Of a stretch of DNA of 64,000 bases, positions 12,343-23,700 are shown in pieces. This DNA is from Castor canadensis (Eukaryota; Chordata; Mammalia; Rodentia; Castoridae). The stretch is taken from contig NC_133390.1 of assembly GCF_047511655.1 (NCBI RefSeq), positions 157,105,583 to 157,169,582 of the forward strand. Direction: 5' to 3'. Numbering within the stretch: position 1 is the first letter of the stretch; each line of letters starts with the position of its first letter. Under the pieces are notes generated by a model. That model searched no databases, was not told the DNA's origin, and was given only the letters and a program-made list of their open reading frames with translations. Position numbers and translations under genes: made by a program.

Positions 12343-12460
12343 GCATGACCAGCATGGTGGTGCATCCCCATAATCCCAGAATTCTGGAGGCTGAGGCAGG
12401 AGGATTACGCTGAGGTCAGCCTGGGCTATATAGTAAGACCTATCTCAAAAAAGAAAAGAC
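12343..12460 (+). mobile_element. B1-type SINE
   Basis: The 7SL-derived B1 core is clear: GCATGGTGGTGCATCCC, then GGAGGCTGAGGCAGGAGG and a short A-rich tail. Confidence 0.85.
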
Positions 12461-15400
12461 ACTCAGGGATAAGGTGTTGAGAGATGGGTGGGCACAGCCC
12501 TGACCTGCACAAATGCCTGACCCTTACAGGCTGCCAGGTGCTGGGAGACAGTACTGGGTGTCAGTGGTGGGCACCATGAAGAAGACTGTCCAAGACCCTA
12601 GGACTCAGCCTGCCCTGCATGCAGAGCTCAGGGCTCTAAGGCCTGCCCTGGCCTGCAGCACTTCTGCTGTCCTGGGTGAGAAGTGGCAGTGTTTTCTGTC
12701 TCCTGTAGGTCGGCTCTTGAGTGTTGGGGGAACCAGGAGCAGAAGGCAAGGCAGTGGGATTCAGGGTTGCCAATGTGCTAGGGGTATATGCTGAAGGAGC
12801 TGTCATTCCCGATTCCCTGGGGTTTGCCCCGAAGGTCTGAGTGCTGCAAGTTTCACTGGACACCAGGGGATTGGTGGTGATCTTTCCCAAATTTTATAGA
12901 AGAGGGTAGAGGATCGAAGAAGAGAAGAGACTTTCTCAAGGCCGCCCACCGTGGAAGGCAGAGACTGACACATAGGCCAGACTGGCCCTTGAACCTGGCT
13001 TATCTCTCCCATGACACAGTCTGGAGCCCTTCTGGTTCTGCCTCATTCACAATGGTTGGTGGATAAACCTCTCTGGACCTAACTTGGAAAGCCAGGCAGT
13101 CCCTCCTGGTGATTCAGAAGTAAAGAAACGCCACTTAGGGTGGTGCTCTTAAGTGTAGGGCTGAGAACCCCTAATGGAGGAGGAAGTAGGCATGTCCAAA
13201 ATCAGAAAGTCCACAGAATCTCTCGAGCCACCCCCCAACTTGGGCTTGCACACTCCTGGGACGGGGGGCTCAGTTCCTCCATAGTTGGACTTCTTCCTTC
13301 TCCGGCTCAGCTCTGTCCAGGAGGGCACATTGGGCTGGGGCACTAGGCCCAGCAGCGTGTTGGCATGGTTTCCCTCAGGGGCACACAAGAGACCTACCTG
13401 TGGCAGCTCACAGGGGCTCTGAGGCCTCTGTCTCATTCTTTCACCACAGCACCATCCTACAGCCCTACTGTCCCTCCTCCAGCAGTGACTGCAGGACCAC
13501 ACAGCTCGGCCTAAGACATGAAATTGTGCTTGTCACTTGTCCTTTTTACTGCTTGCTTCCTTGTAAAGCCCAGGTCTGAGCCACCTGGGATGGTGGTGGC
13601 TCCATATGTGCTCATTGAGAGACTGTCTAGGACCTCCCTCCTTCCCCAGAGGGGCCTTCACGAGGTGATGCTGTCAGGTGGCCTCAAGGCTGGCTGGTGC
13701 ATTGTGGGTAGAAAGGCCAGCATAGTGAGGAAGAGAGGTCACTGGCAATTTACTATTCCTTTCCCCCTCTGGGCCCAGCCTGAGGCACTCAGAGAGCCGT
13801 GAGGATATGAAGCTTCTTCATACCTTTCCCAGGGCAGATCCCTCCTGGAGCCTGAGCTAGGTGGCCACCCAGGGCGAGTGAGCAGAGCTGGCTTCTGGAG
13901 GCAGGAGCAGCTCCATGTGTCCACATTACCCAGGAGAGCTGTGTGGGATTCTAAGCCACCTAAACTTCCTACAAGCCCTGGGGCCCTATGGTCAAGATGA
14001 GGAGTGGGTGGGGTCTTCAGGTCTAGGCTCCCAGCTATGACCATGACAGATAGGTGAGCACCAGCCTCAGTCGTCCCTCCCTAGGGCTGGCATCCTGAGC
14101 CCTAGAAGAGGAACTGAGTCCTGGGAAACGAACACAGGGCTTCCTCACATTGGGTGTGAAAAGACAGGACATACTCACTAGCCCAGCCTAGAAGGGCGGT
14201 GCCTGAATCTCGGGCCCTAGTCCACCTTGGGCAGGGAGGGCACTAGGGCTGCATCTCCTGGTGCAAATAGGAAAAGGGACTCAAAGGCAACTCCATTAGG
14301 TTTTATGGTGAAGGAGCCTAGGGCCATGGCCCACTGTTTGTCTAATGGTCTTTGAGTCCTGGAGAAGCCAAGGTCCCAACCTTCCCAGCTGGTTGAGCTG
14401 CCCTGGCTCCAGAGATGAAAGGGATTACCTAAATCCTGCAACCTGAGTTGAGCTTATCAGAGGCGCCACTCTGGGGGCCTTGGGGGTGGTTTGGTGCTCT
14501 GTACCTCCGGGACTGTCTTGGTGGCCTAGGAGAACTGATTTCCACCTTGGCCAGTAGCCCACACCTCTGCTCCAGGCCAGTGATATTGAGCACAGGCAGG
14601 TGGCCAGCCTGGACATTGTGGGCCTGGGATGAGGTGTGCAGGAGGGGAGCCTAGGGAGCCTGCTGGATGCTGCCCTGGAAACAAGCCCTCCTTGGCTGGA
14701 GCAGGCCTTTGCCCCCTGCCAGGCTAGTCAGGCTCTGTGGTGGGACTTGGGTGAGACAGGCCCTCTCAGGCCTCAGCCCCCTGGTCTGTCTGTTCAGGTA
14801 CATGATGAAGTGTATGGTTCTACCCAGGGACTGTCGACCTTGGCAGATGGGAGGCTATGAGGGGGAAGCAATGAAAAATAGACCTGTGCAGGAGCAGGAT
14901 CCTCATGCATTGGAAACTCCTAATATACATAACAAGACTACAATTTATGGAGTGCCCACTGGATTCAGCCACAGTCTGTGATTGTGTGTTTCAGCCATCT
15001 TGGACGGGACCATGATGCTGTACTAGGGCTATGTCCTGCTCTCCAGACCTACTGTTCACACATGGCTGCCCAAAGTTGGTTCATCCAACCCCTCTGGAAT
15101 CTTCAGTGACTGTAGGTGGGTTGGGAGGGGTCAGCAAGTACCTTGGAGCCTGGCAGTTTCTGGGTTGGGTGGCGGCTGCACCATGACTCGCTGTGGGACC
15201 CTGGGAAGTTGCTGCATCGCTCTATGCCTCAGTTTTCTTGTGTCTGTGTGAATGCTCTGTCCCCATAGTGTGGAGAGGAGGCGGTGATGGGTGTGAACAC
15301 ATCATGGATGACGTAAGGCTTGTGGATCATGTGAGTGTCCTCCTAGAACACCTGGGAGGATTAAAGAGCCCACAATGGTGGGGTTCATGGAGGCACAAGT

Positions 15401-15540
15401 AGCACATGAGTGTTAAACAATAGGAATTCCCTCCACAGAATGTGTCACTAAGGGTAAAGGCCCCATTTACAGAAGCCCAAAGCTGCTAACATAGCCAGGA
15501 TGAAATCTGGCAAAGAAAGTTCAGGATTCATATGAATCTT
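12461..15540. other. Intergenic DNA, nothing firm
   Basis: GC-rich unique sequence. No domain-bearing ORF, RNA gene or clear repeat was recognised on either strand. Confidence 0.5.
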
Positions 15541-15985
15541 GATGACGCTTTACTAATGGCTGTTGAAAACCTGAATGGACAGAAGATTCTAGTGCCCGGA
15601 AGAGAAGTGCTGAGGTGACCAAGAGATTTATCCTCCATATACGAACCCACAAAACCAGAGTGAGCAGCAGCATTTACAAATGCAACCTGACAAGCTGATG
15701 CTAAAGTTTGCCTGGAAACAAAGGTGTATGGGAACCATCAAGAGGTGCTGGAAATAGACAAGAGTGCTCACTAGATCACCAAGCACACTGCAAGATTAGA
15801 GCCTGAAGGAGCATAGTGTCGTTGCAGGATGAGACAGGAGACCACACTGACAGTGCTTCCAAGTGAGGGCTACAGATGGGATAGTCAACAATGGGTAGTA
15901 ATAAAGCAGAAGCTAAATTAGATCCCTACCTCACACCATACACTGAAATTCCAGATGCATTAAGAAGCTTTCATACATTTGTAAT
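15541..15985 (+). mobile_element. Possible ancient LINE-1 ORF2 scrap
   Basis: The stretch around 15910-15960 (TTAGATCCCTACCTCACACC) resembles the L1 ORF2 segment seen at 7740 in the large L1. The preceding few hundred bases are too diverged to place with confidence. Confidence 0.35.
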
Positions 15986-16197
15986 TTTTTTGGGGGGGAG
16001 GACTGGGGTTTGAACTCAGGGCTTCCCACTTGCAAAGCAGGTACTCTACCACTTGAACCGTGCTTCCAGACCATTTTGCTCTGGTTACTTTGGAGATACA
16101 GTCTCACAAACTATTTGCCTGGACTGGCCTTGAACTGTGATCTCAGTCTCCCAAGTAGCTAGGGTTGATTACAGGTGTGAGCCACTGGGTCCTGGCT
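15986..16197 (-). mobile_element. Composite ID/B1 SINE
   Basis: Reverse-oriented composite. The T-rich tail is followed by ACTGGGGTTTGAACTCAGGG and CTCTACCACTTGAACC of the tRNA-derived part, and then a B1-like body ending GTGAGCCACTGGGTCCTGGC. Confidence 0.85.
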
Positions 16198-17616
16198 ACA
16201 TCTGTATCTTATGTGTGTTTATGCCCTAACGAGTGAGTGTGTGAGTGTGTGTGTAAAATTAACAGGAGAAAATACAGAAATATGTTTCTATGAATTTGGA
16301 GCTGGCTGCCCTTCCTGTCAAGGCACACAACTTTCCATACGAGCTGTAAGATTATTGACTGGATAACAGAATGTTTTCCAAAAACTCTGTAACAAAAGTC
16401 ACTTTAAACAAAATTAAAGACAAATGACATAAATTGGAGAACAGCTGGAGTGAGAAGGGGTCTTGGGGGAGGAAATGAGATGGTTTTACCAATCCCCAGT
16501 ACAATCTGGCTTTTTCATAACAAGAATGGTTCACAGAAAAATGATCAAAATTATGCCAGTCTTGATGTAAGTGCCTTCTAGTCCCCTCCTAGCAGGGGGA
16601 GACAGGCAGTGGCAGGAGTGTGAGGTGGCCCCTTGAAGCCACCCACTGTGGAGACTGGGAGGGCAGGCTCTGGGGACAGGTGCTGACAGCAGGCCTGGCA
16701 GAAGGCATGAAGGATGAATTCTGCATCATGACCGGGCCTGCCAGGGTGCCCTCCCCAGACACAAGTGTATTTCCGATCTCTCTACCCTCCTAATGCCCAA
16801 CTGGGCCCTTGCCAGGCTCCACCTCCCTGCCCCTGCCTGCCAGGAATTTGCTCCCTCACAGGCTCCAGTCCCTGCTTTCCACATTTTGGGACCTTGCTTA
16901 GGGCAGTGTCACCCTCCTTTCAGAGAGCTGGCCTTCTTATCTCCTACCTGAGCCCAAAGGTTGACAGTAATCTCAGTGCTCATTTACCTAACACCCACTT
17001 GTGCCTGGTGTCATGGTAGACACTGGCAGGCAAATACTAAAACTGGGGGAAAAGATTGCATAGCCATGACAAGGATTACACAGACAACATCTAGTAACTG
17101 AAGTCTGGGCTCCAGGAATTTTCATACCTGGACAAACTGAGGTACAGAGAGGGTGTGTATCTGGCTCAACATTGCACAGCAAATCATTGTCCGAGATGAC
17201 CAGGTAGGACCACTCATCTGCCACCCCATCTGAAATAACAGCCATCATTCCGTCCCTTCTGTACAGATGGGAGACTGAGGTCCCAGGAGGGTGGAATCTT
17301 GCTGAAGATCACACATAGCTTGGGGCAGAGCTCCATTTAAAACCTGTGTGTCTCCCATGTAGGAGTCAGACTGCCTGGGTTTGAATCCTGAGACTTCCAT
17401 TTGCTGGCTGTGACCAACACCTGCCCCTCCCACCCCCCAGCAAGTCACTTTGTTGCCTTCACTGTCTCCATCCGTGGAAATGGGGTTCCTGGGGCTATCA
17501 TGCCCTTGCCAGGTACCAATAATCACTCACCGAGGCTTCTGATGTCAAATGCCAGTCCACTCTCTCTTTCCAGGGCCCAAAGATACCCAGACTTGGGCAA
17601 GAGTTAAAGAATAAAC
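16198..17616. other. Region downstream of SUN5
   Basis: No exon was recognised. A MIR-like segment is suggested around 16980-17230 (ACTGAGGTACAGAGAGGG and similar). Confidence 0.4.
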
Positions 17617-17622
17617 TTTACT
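17617..17622 (-). terminator. Candidate SUN5 poly(A) signal (AGTAAA)
   Basis: AGTAAA, a known variant hexamer, lies 19 bases after the SUN5 stop codon on the minus strand. No AATAAA on that strand is close by. It would imply a very short 3' UTR. Confidence 0.3.
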
Positions 17623-17640
17623 CTCTCTCAGGCAGGGGTT

Positions 17641-17772
17641 CTAGGCAGGTGGCTCTTTGGGTGGGGCCACGGAGCCATGCACACGCACACGGTACAGGCA
17701 GGTGAAGCGCGGGTTCCCCCAGTTGCTTGAGATCTTCACCTTGACTGCACCAAAACCCCGGGGGGGCTGGTT
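17641..17772 (-). CDS. SUN5: SUN5 coding exon 13 (last)
   Basis: Codes residues 329-371 and the TAG stop. It is entered after TTCTCTGTTCCAG and contains [13 protein letters not shown] and [13 protein letters not shown], the end of the SUN domain. The tail is only KEPPA, shorter than the human tail. Confidence 0.95.
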   Translation of the reverse strand, partial: NQPPRGFGAVKVKISSNWGNPRFTCLYRVRVHGSVAPPKEPPA

Positions 17773-20700
17773 CTGGAACAGAGAATCAGGCAGAGGGGCA
17801 ACTCACCCTCACACCACACTCTGCATGGCAGAGGGACATTCAGGAGTGGAAGGGAACACTGCCATTTCACAAGTGGGGAAATGAAGGCCCAGAGAGAAGA
17901 ATTGACCATCTCAAGTCCACACGGTAAGTCAGTACTCAGGAGCCAGGATAGAAGGTGCTGAGGCCAGAAGGACAGACCTACTGAGGTTTGGAGCTTTGTG
18001 CTATGGGACTCTGATCAAGCCACTATCCCTCTCAGACTCAGTTTTCCCCTCTGTAAATTGGGAGTGATAATAGCTTCTACCTAGGATCATTGTGGACATG
18101 AACTGAGACCTTGTGGCTAGAGGGCTCGTCTGCCCCTGACACACGGTGGATGCTCAGAAATGCAGCCCCCTCCCCTTTTGGCCCCTCAAGTTGGGGGATG
18201 AAGTTTGTGTTTATCATGCTTCCTGCCCAGTGCAAAAAGTTGGGGAGGCTTAGCCTTCAGGATCTCCCTGCCTATTTGCAACGTCCCAAGAATTCTAGAA
18301 GGGGAAACCAATGCTGGAGAGGAAGGGAAAGGCCTGGATTGCACAGGATTTGTGGATGGGCTGAGATTTGGGCCAGTGTTAGACAGATTTCCAAGCCTGG
18401 TCAATCATTCTGCCAAGTCTTCCTGTCTCGCCTCTGTCCCCAACTCCCTCCCTACAGATCCCACTTTCCCCTCCTATGGCTGGATCAGCTCTCAGTATGG
18501 AAATTCTAACTTTGGAGCTAGCAACCCCCACTTGATGGCACCTGATGGGCACCTTTTGCTCGACATCTGCTGTCCCTGGGGAAAAAATGCAACAAAAGGA
18601 CTTGTGTGGGGAATCAGAGAACATGGAGGCCTTCTAGAGGCTGGATGCATCTCCCTTTGGTCCATGGTTGGCCTTGGACATCTTCCAAGTGGGGCAGTAA
18701 TGACTGTGCACTGCCCAGGGTTGTGGAGGATGGGGAACCCTGGGTACAGCTGCACACAGCCAGCCTCTCTGGTACCTGGAGTGGGAACATCTGAATGATG
18801 TTTTCTGGCTGAAACTGGAATGCTCCCAGGAACACCTCCTCCGTGGGAGGAGTCTCTATGCCCTGTGGACCAGACGAGGAGAAGGCGTCAGAGGCAGCAG
18901 GGCTGAGGCCTGCACGCCTCCATGATGGGGAGCTCCTCACCAATTCTGGCAGTGCTCCGTCGCGGGCACCTGATGGACAGGAAAGCACTGGCCTGGGAGT
19001 CAGAGGCCAAGCGTCTTCTAACGCTGCCACTGATGTGCAGGACGCAGGTGCTTCCCTGCACCCCCTCTGGAACCTCATCTTATGGAGAAGGCCCCAGAAA
19101 TTCTCTGAACCTTCCCAGCAAAATGGGGCTCAGAAATCTCTGCAGACTCTCTGACTAGATGGGCTGAACTAGAGCACTTGTCCCTGACTCTCCTTGAAGG
19201 CTGAGCTCTGACCCTGCCCCAGATACTCCCCACAAGCCCGACCTCCCCCCCAGCCCAACCATCATGCTGAGCCTGTGGGAGCTGTGCAGATGGCAGCTGT
19301 GTGGCGGCCTGCTGTGCCATCCTTCTGAGGTTGCCCCGTAGCCCAGCCTTGCTTCCCCCTGGGGGTCTGCTCACGTAGATGACAAAGTCCTTGGGGGCGG
19401 TGTCCTGGCTGCCTGACAGCGAGATGGTCTTGGGGATGTGCTGCAGCGTGAGGTTGGACAGGTAGACCTTCTGTGCCAATCGAATGGTCACCTGGCCTCG
19501 GTCACCCGCGAAGGCCCAGCAGTTGCCAGGTGTCATGTTGGGCTAGAAGAGGCAGGTGCGGGGGGTTCCTCAACCCAACTGCTCACTGCACTCCCTCAGC
19601 CCTTGTAAAGGATCCAGCCCTTCCTCCCCGTAGTTGGGCCAGAGCACCCTGACTCCCCCCAGCCAGAGCAGTGAGGTGGGGCCTCCCCCATTTATCCACT
19701 CACTCTTCACTCACTCACTCGTTCACTCACTTGCTCTCTCACTCACATACTCATTCCTTCTATCTTTTCATGGTCTTACTACTAGGCACTGTTACTGTTC
19801 CCATTTTACAGATGTGGAAACTGAGGGACAGAGCAGAGAAATGAATGCTTCAGGATTGTGCAGAGCTGGAAGTGCGACCTAGGCAATTTGACCTGGAGCT
19901 TGTCTACCATTAACCACTATACTCTTCTGCCCTATGAAGGGGACGCAGAGAGGGAAAGGTGCCTGGGTGGGATCACATAGCTAAGGCATTCATTCAGCAG
20001 GTTCTGAACTCCTTAGAGGCACAGTGTGAATGGTTCTTCCCTGGAGCAGGAGGTTCTGGGGCAGGGGTTCTGGGGCTGGGGCGGGAGGCGGTGGTCAGAG
20101 AAGACTCCTTCACAAGCTGGGACCAAGGGAGACTAGGAGTTTGCTGGGGTTGCTGAGGGAAGAGCAGGTAAAAGGCCAAATGTGGAGTCAGGCCAGACTG
20201 ATGCATGGGGAGCTGGAGAGAGTTGGTGAGGCAGGAAGGGGAGAAGACTGGAGTGGTGGAGTCTTTGCCGTCTGGCTCTCACACTACCCCAGGCCTGATT
20301 GCCATCAGTGCTTTGCAGCCAGGCCTGATGGCTCTCCAGTCTGGGTTTGCTGTCACCCTGCCCTCTCTGGCCTGTGCCTGCCTGTTGCTGTGGTTCCCTT
20401 GCCTGGCAGGCCCTTGGTGCCTGCTCGAAACCTGACCATCCTTGCTCATCCTTGGTCACCCCACCAGGCTGCCTCCTTGTCTCTGCAAGTCCATTGTCCC
20501 AGACCAACCCCAAGTGCTGGCATCTCGGAGCTCTTTGAGGGTGGGGCCTGCAGATGAGTCACTTGTGGCCTTGGCATTGTCCAGGGCTGGCCACTAGGAT
20601 GGAAATTCTCAGCAGGGTTGCTGAATGAAGAAGTGCTTGCTATTGGGTCCGGGCAAGCCCCTTCCCCTCTCTGGGCATCAGGTTCCTCAGCTGTGAGGCA

Positions 20701-23700
20701 GGATTCCAGAGGGTTGAGGAGCTCAGCTTTGAATTCTGGCTTTGTCACATGCCACGTACCTGTGACCAGCTGTGTGGCTGCAATCAAGTGACCTGGCTCT
20801 TTGAGATTGTGTCCTTTGCAAAATGGATATAGCGAGGACCCATCCCCAGGGTGGTCCTGAGGGTTGTCAGGCCCTGAAGTCTTACTTAAGGCTGGGAGGG
20901 GTCCCTATGCCCTAGTCCTGCCACAGCCCCTTGTGGCCCGTTATCTGTTTTGATGATCCCCTGGCTTTTTAGCCCCCACCTTGTGGATTGTTCCCAGCCA
21001 GTCTTTGCCCCATCTCTGTCATCTGCTTCTGCTTCCAACCCTGCCCCCTTGCTCCCACCCCCCACTTCTGCTGCCAGTACCTGTCTCCAACTGTTCCCCT
21101 GCCACACCCCTGCCCCTCTCCCATTGTCCCCTACCTCAAGGATCACATCCGGGGGCTGTGCATAGTTCCACAGCCGGATCCAGTTCCAGTAGGAGCGAGC
21201 CTTGTCATGGTTGTATGTGGCTGATGTATGCTCAAAGTCAATGCTGGCCCCTGTGTGGGGGGGGGCGGGTCTCACCATCTGCTCGGGGAGGGACCCACAT
21301 TGACTGGACACTCACTCTGTGCCAGCCAGCACTTGGGATGAGTCACCGGACCTGTCTGGAGCTTGGTGTTGTCCTCTGGGTGATGGAAATGGTGACAGTC
21401 ACAGCCGTAGGAGCCTGCTTGGCAGGCTGGGTGTGGATGGGAGCTAAGGCAACCAAACACTTCCCAGCAGTGCCTGGCACAGAGCCCACCCACTCTACAT
21501 GCACCAACTGCGGCAGAGCTATTGCAGCAGGTTTCATGCCCAGCGTACAGAGGGAATAAGGGCCAGAGAGACTGAGGGGGCCGAGCTGGCTCAGGTGTGG
21601 GCTGATGCCCTCTGACCCTATATTTCCCCTAGACTACAGTGCCTGGGCTGGCTGGTGTGACCTGGTCAGGGTGCCCCTCGCAGCAGCCCTGTGTGCACTC
21701 ATGACTCTGGGCCCCTAGCCCCTTGCTCCTCTCAGGTGGCTGTCACTTGCCCTTGCTGGCCCCCTTCCACGGTCAGCTTTCACATTTTCCCCCTTGAGCC
21801 ACAATGCTTTTCCTTCCACACTAGATCTCAACCCAAAAGTCCACCCACTAAGTGGAGGGACCTGGTTCCCTCTTTCCCAGCCATCTGCTATAGGACTCTT
21901 GAAATCAACTCCCGACCACCATTGGGCCTGTGTTGGTTCCTTTCTGAAGTCACATCCCCTCCCACTCCTGCTGACTGACCTCTGTGCCCAGCCCCAGGTT
22001 TAGGGTGTGGTGAGTGGGTGAAGGGCAGTGGACAGGCCAGGGCAGAGGTGAGGGCTAAGGATTTCTGTCCCCATCCCAGACACTGTTCAAGAAAAAGAAA
22101 GCCAACTGAACTGAGGACAGCTCTGAGGGTGAACTTCCCAGCAGCGGAGCCCACCACCACAGAATGACAACCACCCTCTGAAGGGTTTCTGAGGACATCT
22201 GAGGTGGTCAAGTAGGGGAGGGGACATCACTTACCTATGGACTTCAGGGCAAAGTCTGCCTTTTCGATGTAATCACCTTGAATCATTTTCATTATTTTCT
22301 GGGCCATCTTTTGCTGAGAAGGCAGAAAACAGAAGCTGTGTCCTTACAGATCACAGCGCTACCTGTGTGTCCTCAGCAGGTGACAGAAGGTTGCAGGACA
22401 ACTTCTTCTCCCTATCCTTGACTGCAGAAGCTGTGGCTGGCCCCTCACAGGTTGGCCCAGTTCCTACACTGTGAGGACATCCTGTGACACAGAGTCACCC
22501 ACATGTCACCCACTGGGTCTACTGTGAGCTTTCAAGTTCACCATGACTGGATATCAAACAGGGATCCCAGAGTCTCACTGAGGCTAAGAGTAGGGGCTCT
22601 AGAATCAGGAGTCTTGAGCAATATGGCGCCTTCAAGCCTTGATTTTCTAGCCTGCAAGATGGGGCAATAAATTGTACCTACAGCCCACAGTTGTGGAGGG
22701 CTATCATGGACTAGAGAGAAGATCTGAAAGGCCCCCACTGTGTGCCGGAACTATTCTCGGCCTTCCATATGTTCACTCCCATCCCCTATTGCCTCCTAGG
22801 AAGTTTGTACCACTACCACCCCACTTCAGAGGTGAGAATACTGAGGCATGAGTGAGAAGCTTGTCCAAGCTCACACAGCGGGTGAGAGCAGAGTCTAGTT
22901 TGGTCCCAGAGTTCAGGCTCTCAACCACTATACTCTCCCACCAGATAAAGACTGTGAAGCATGTAGCCCAGTTGCTGCTCAGTCAGTGCTGGCCATTTTT
23001 TCCATTAAGCCTTCATGATGTGACTGATTCTATTTTCCAACAATGGCTGCAACAAGGTCTCCCATCCCGTGATCTTCTTCCACTGTGACCCTGACATCTT
23101 CCCACGGGCAGAAAGTCAGTTTCCAATCTCCCTGCTCATCGCCCCAGGCTCATGACTGGGGCAGAAATGGTAACTGTGTGGCTGTGTCCTAAGAAGTGAT
23201 ACGGTGCTGCCTGGCTCTCTGGGGATGCTCACTTGTGGAAGTCTGTGCCATGTTGTGAGAAGCCAGACCACATGGATGGCCACGTGTGGGCACTTTGGTC
23301 AACAGCCTGAGCTCCAGGCTGGCAGCCAGCAACAGCCTCCAGCTGCGCAAGGGGAGCCCCTGCCCCAGGTGAGTCCAATGTGGAATTCCCCTCCCCCAGC
23401 CTCCAAGACTTCTCACTGAGGCCCAAATCCGTGGAGCAGAGGCCAGCCATCCTGCTCTGTCTGACCCTCAGCCTCTCTGAGCATGAGACGATGTTCTTGG
23501 GAGGGCTTGTGAGACAGCCAAGGGAACTAGAACCATGGACAGGGCTCCAGGGCCGTTGGTTATGACTCCATTTTGTTGATGAGGAAACTGAGGCTCAGAG
23601 AGATTAACCTGCCTGAGGTGCTATAGAGCTCTAAAGGATAAAACACTCCCAACTCTCACCTTGCTTGTTGGGCAAATTCTTACTTATTCCTCCTTAAAAC

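Noticed and set aside
1-17600. 3' exons of EFCAB8, the next gene to the left in human
   Set aside because: No EF-hand-like segment or recognisable exon was found in this part of the window.
18205-18798. 197-codon plus-strand ORF
   Set aside because: It is antisense to SUN5 intron 12 and exon 12. No recognisable product.
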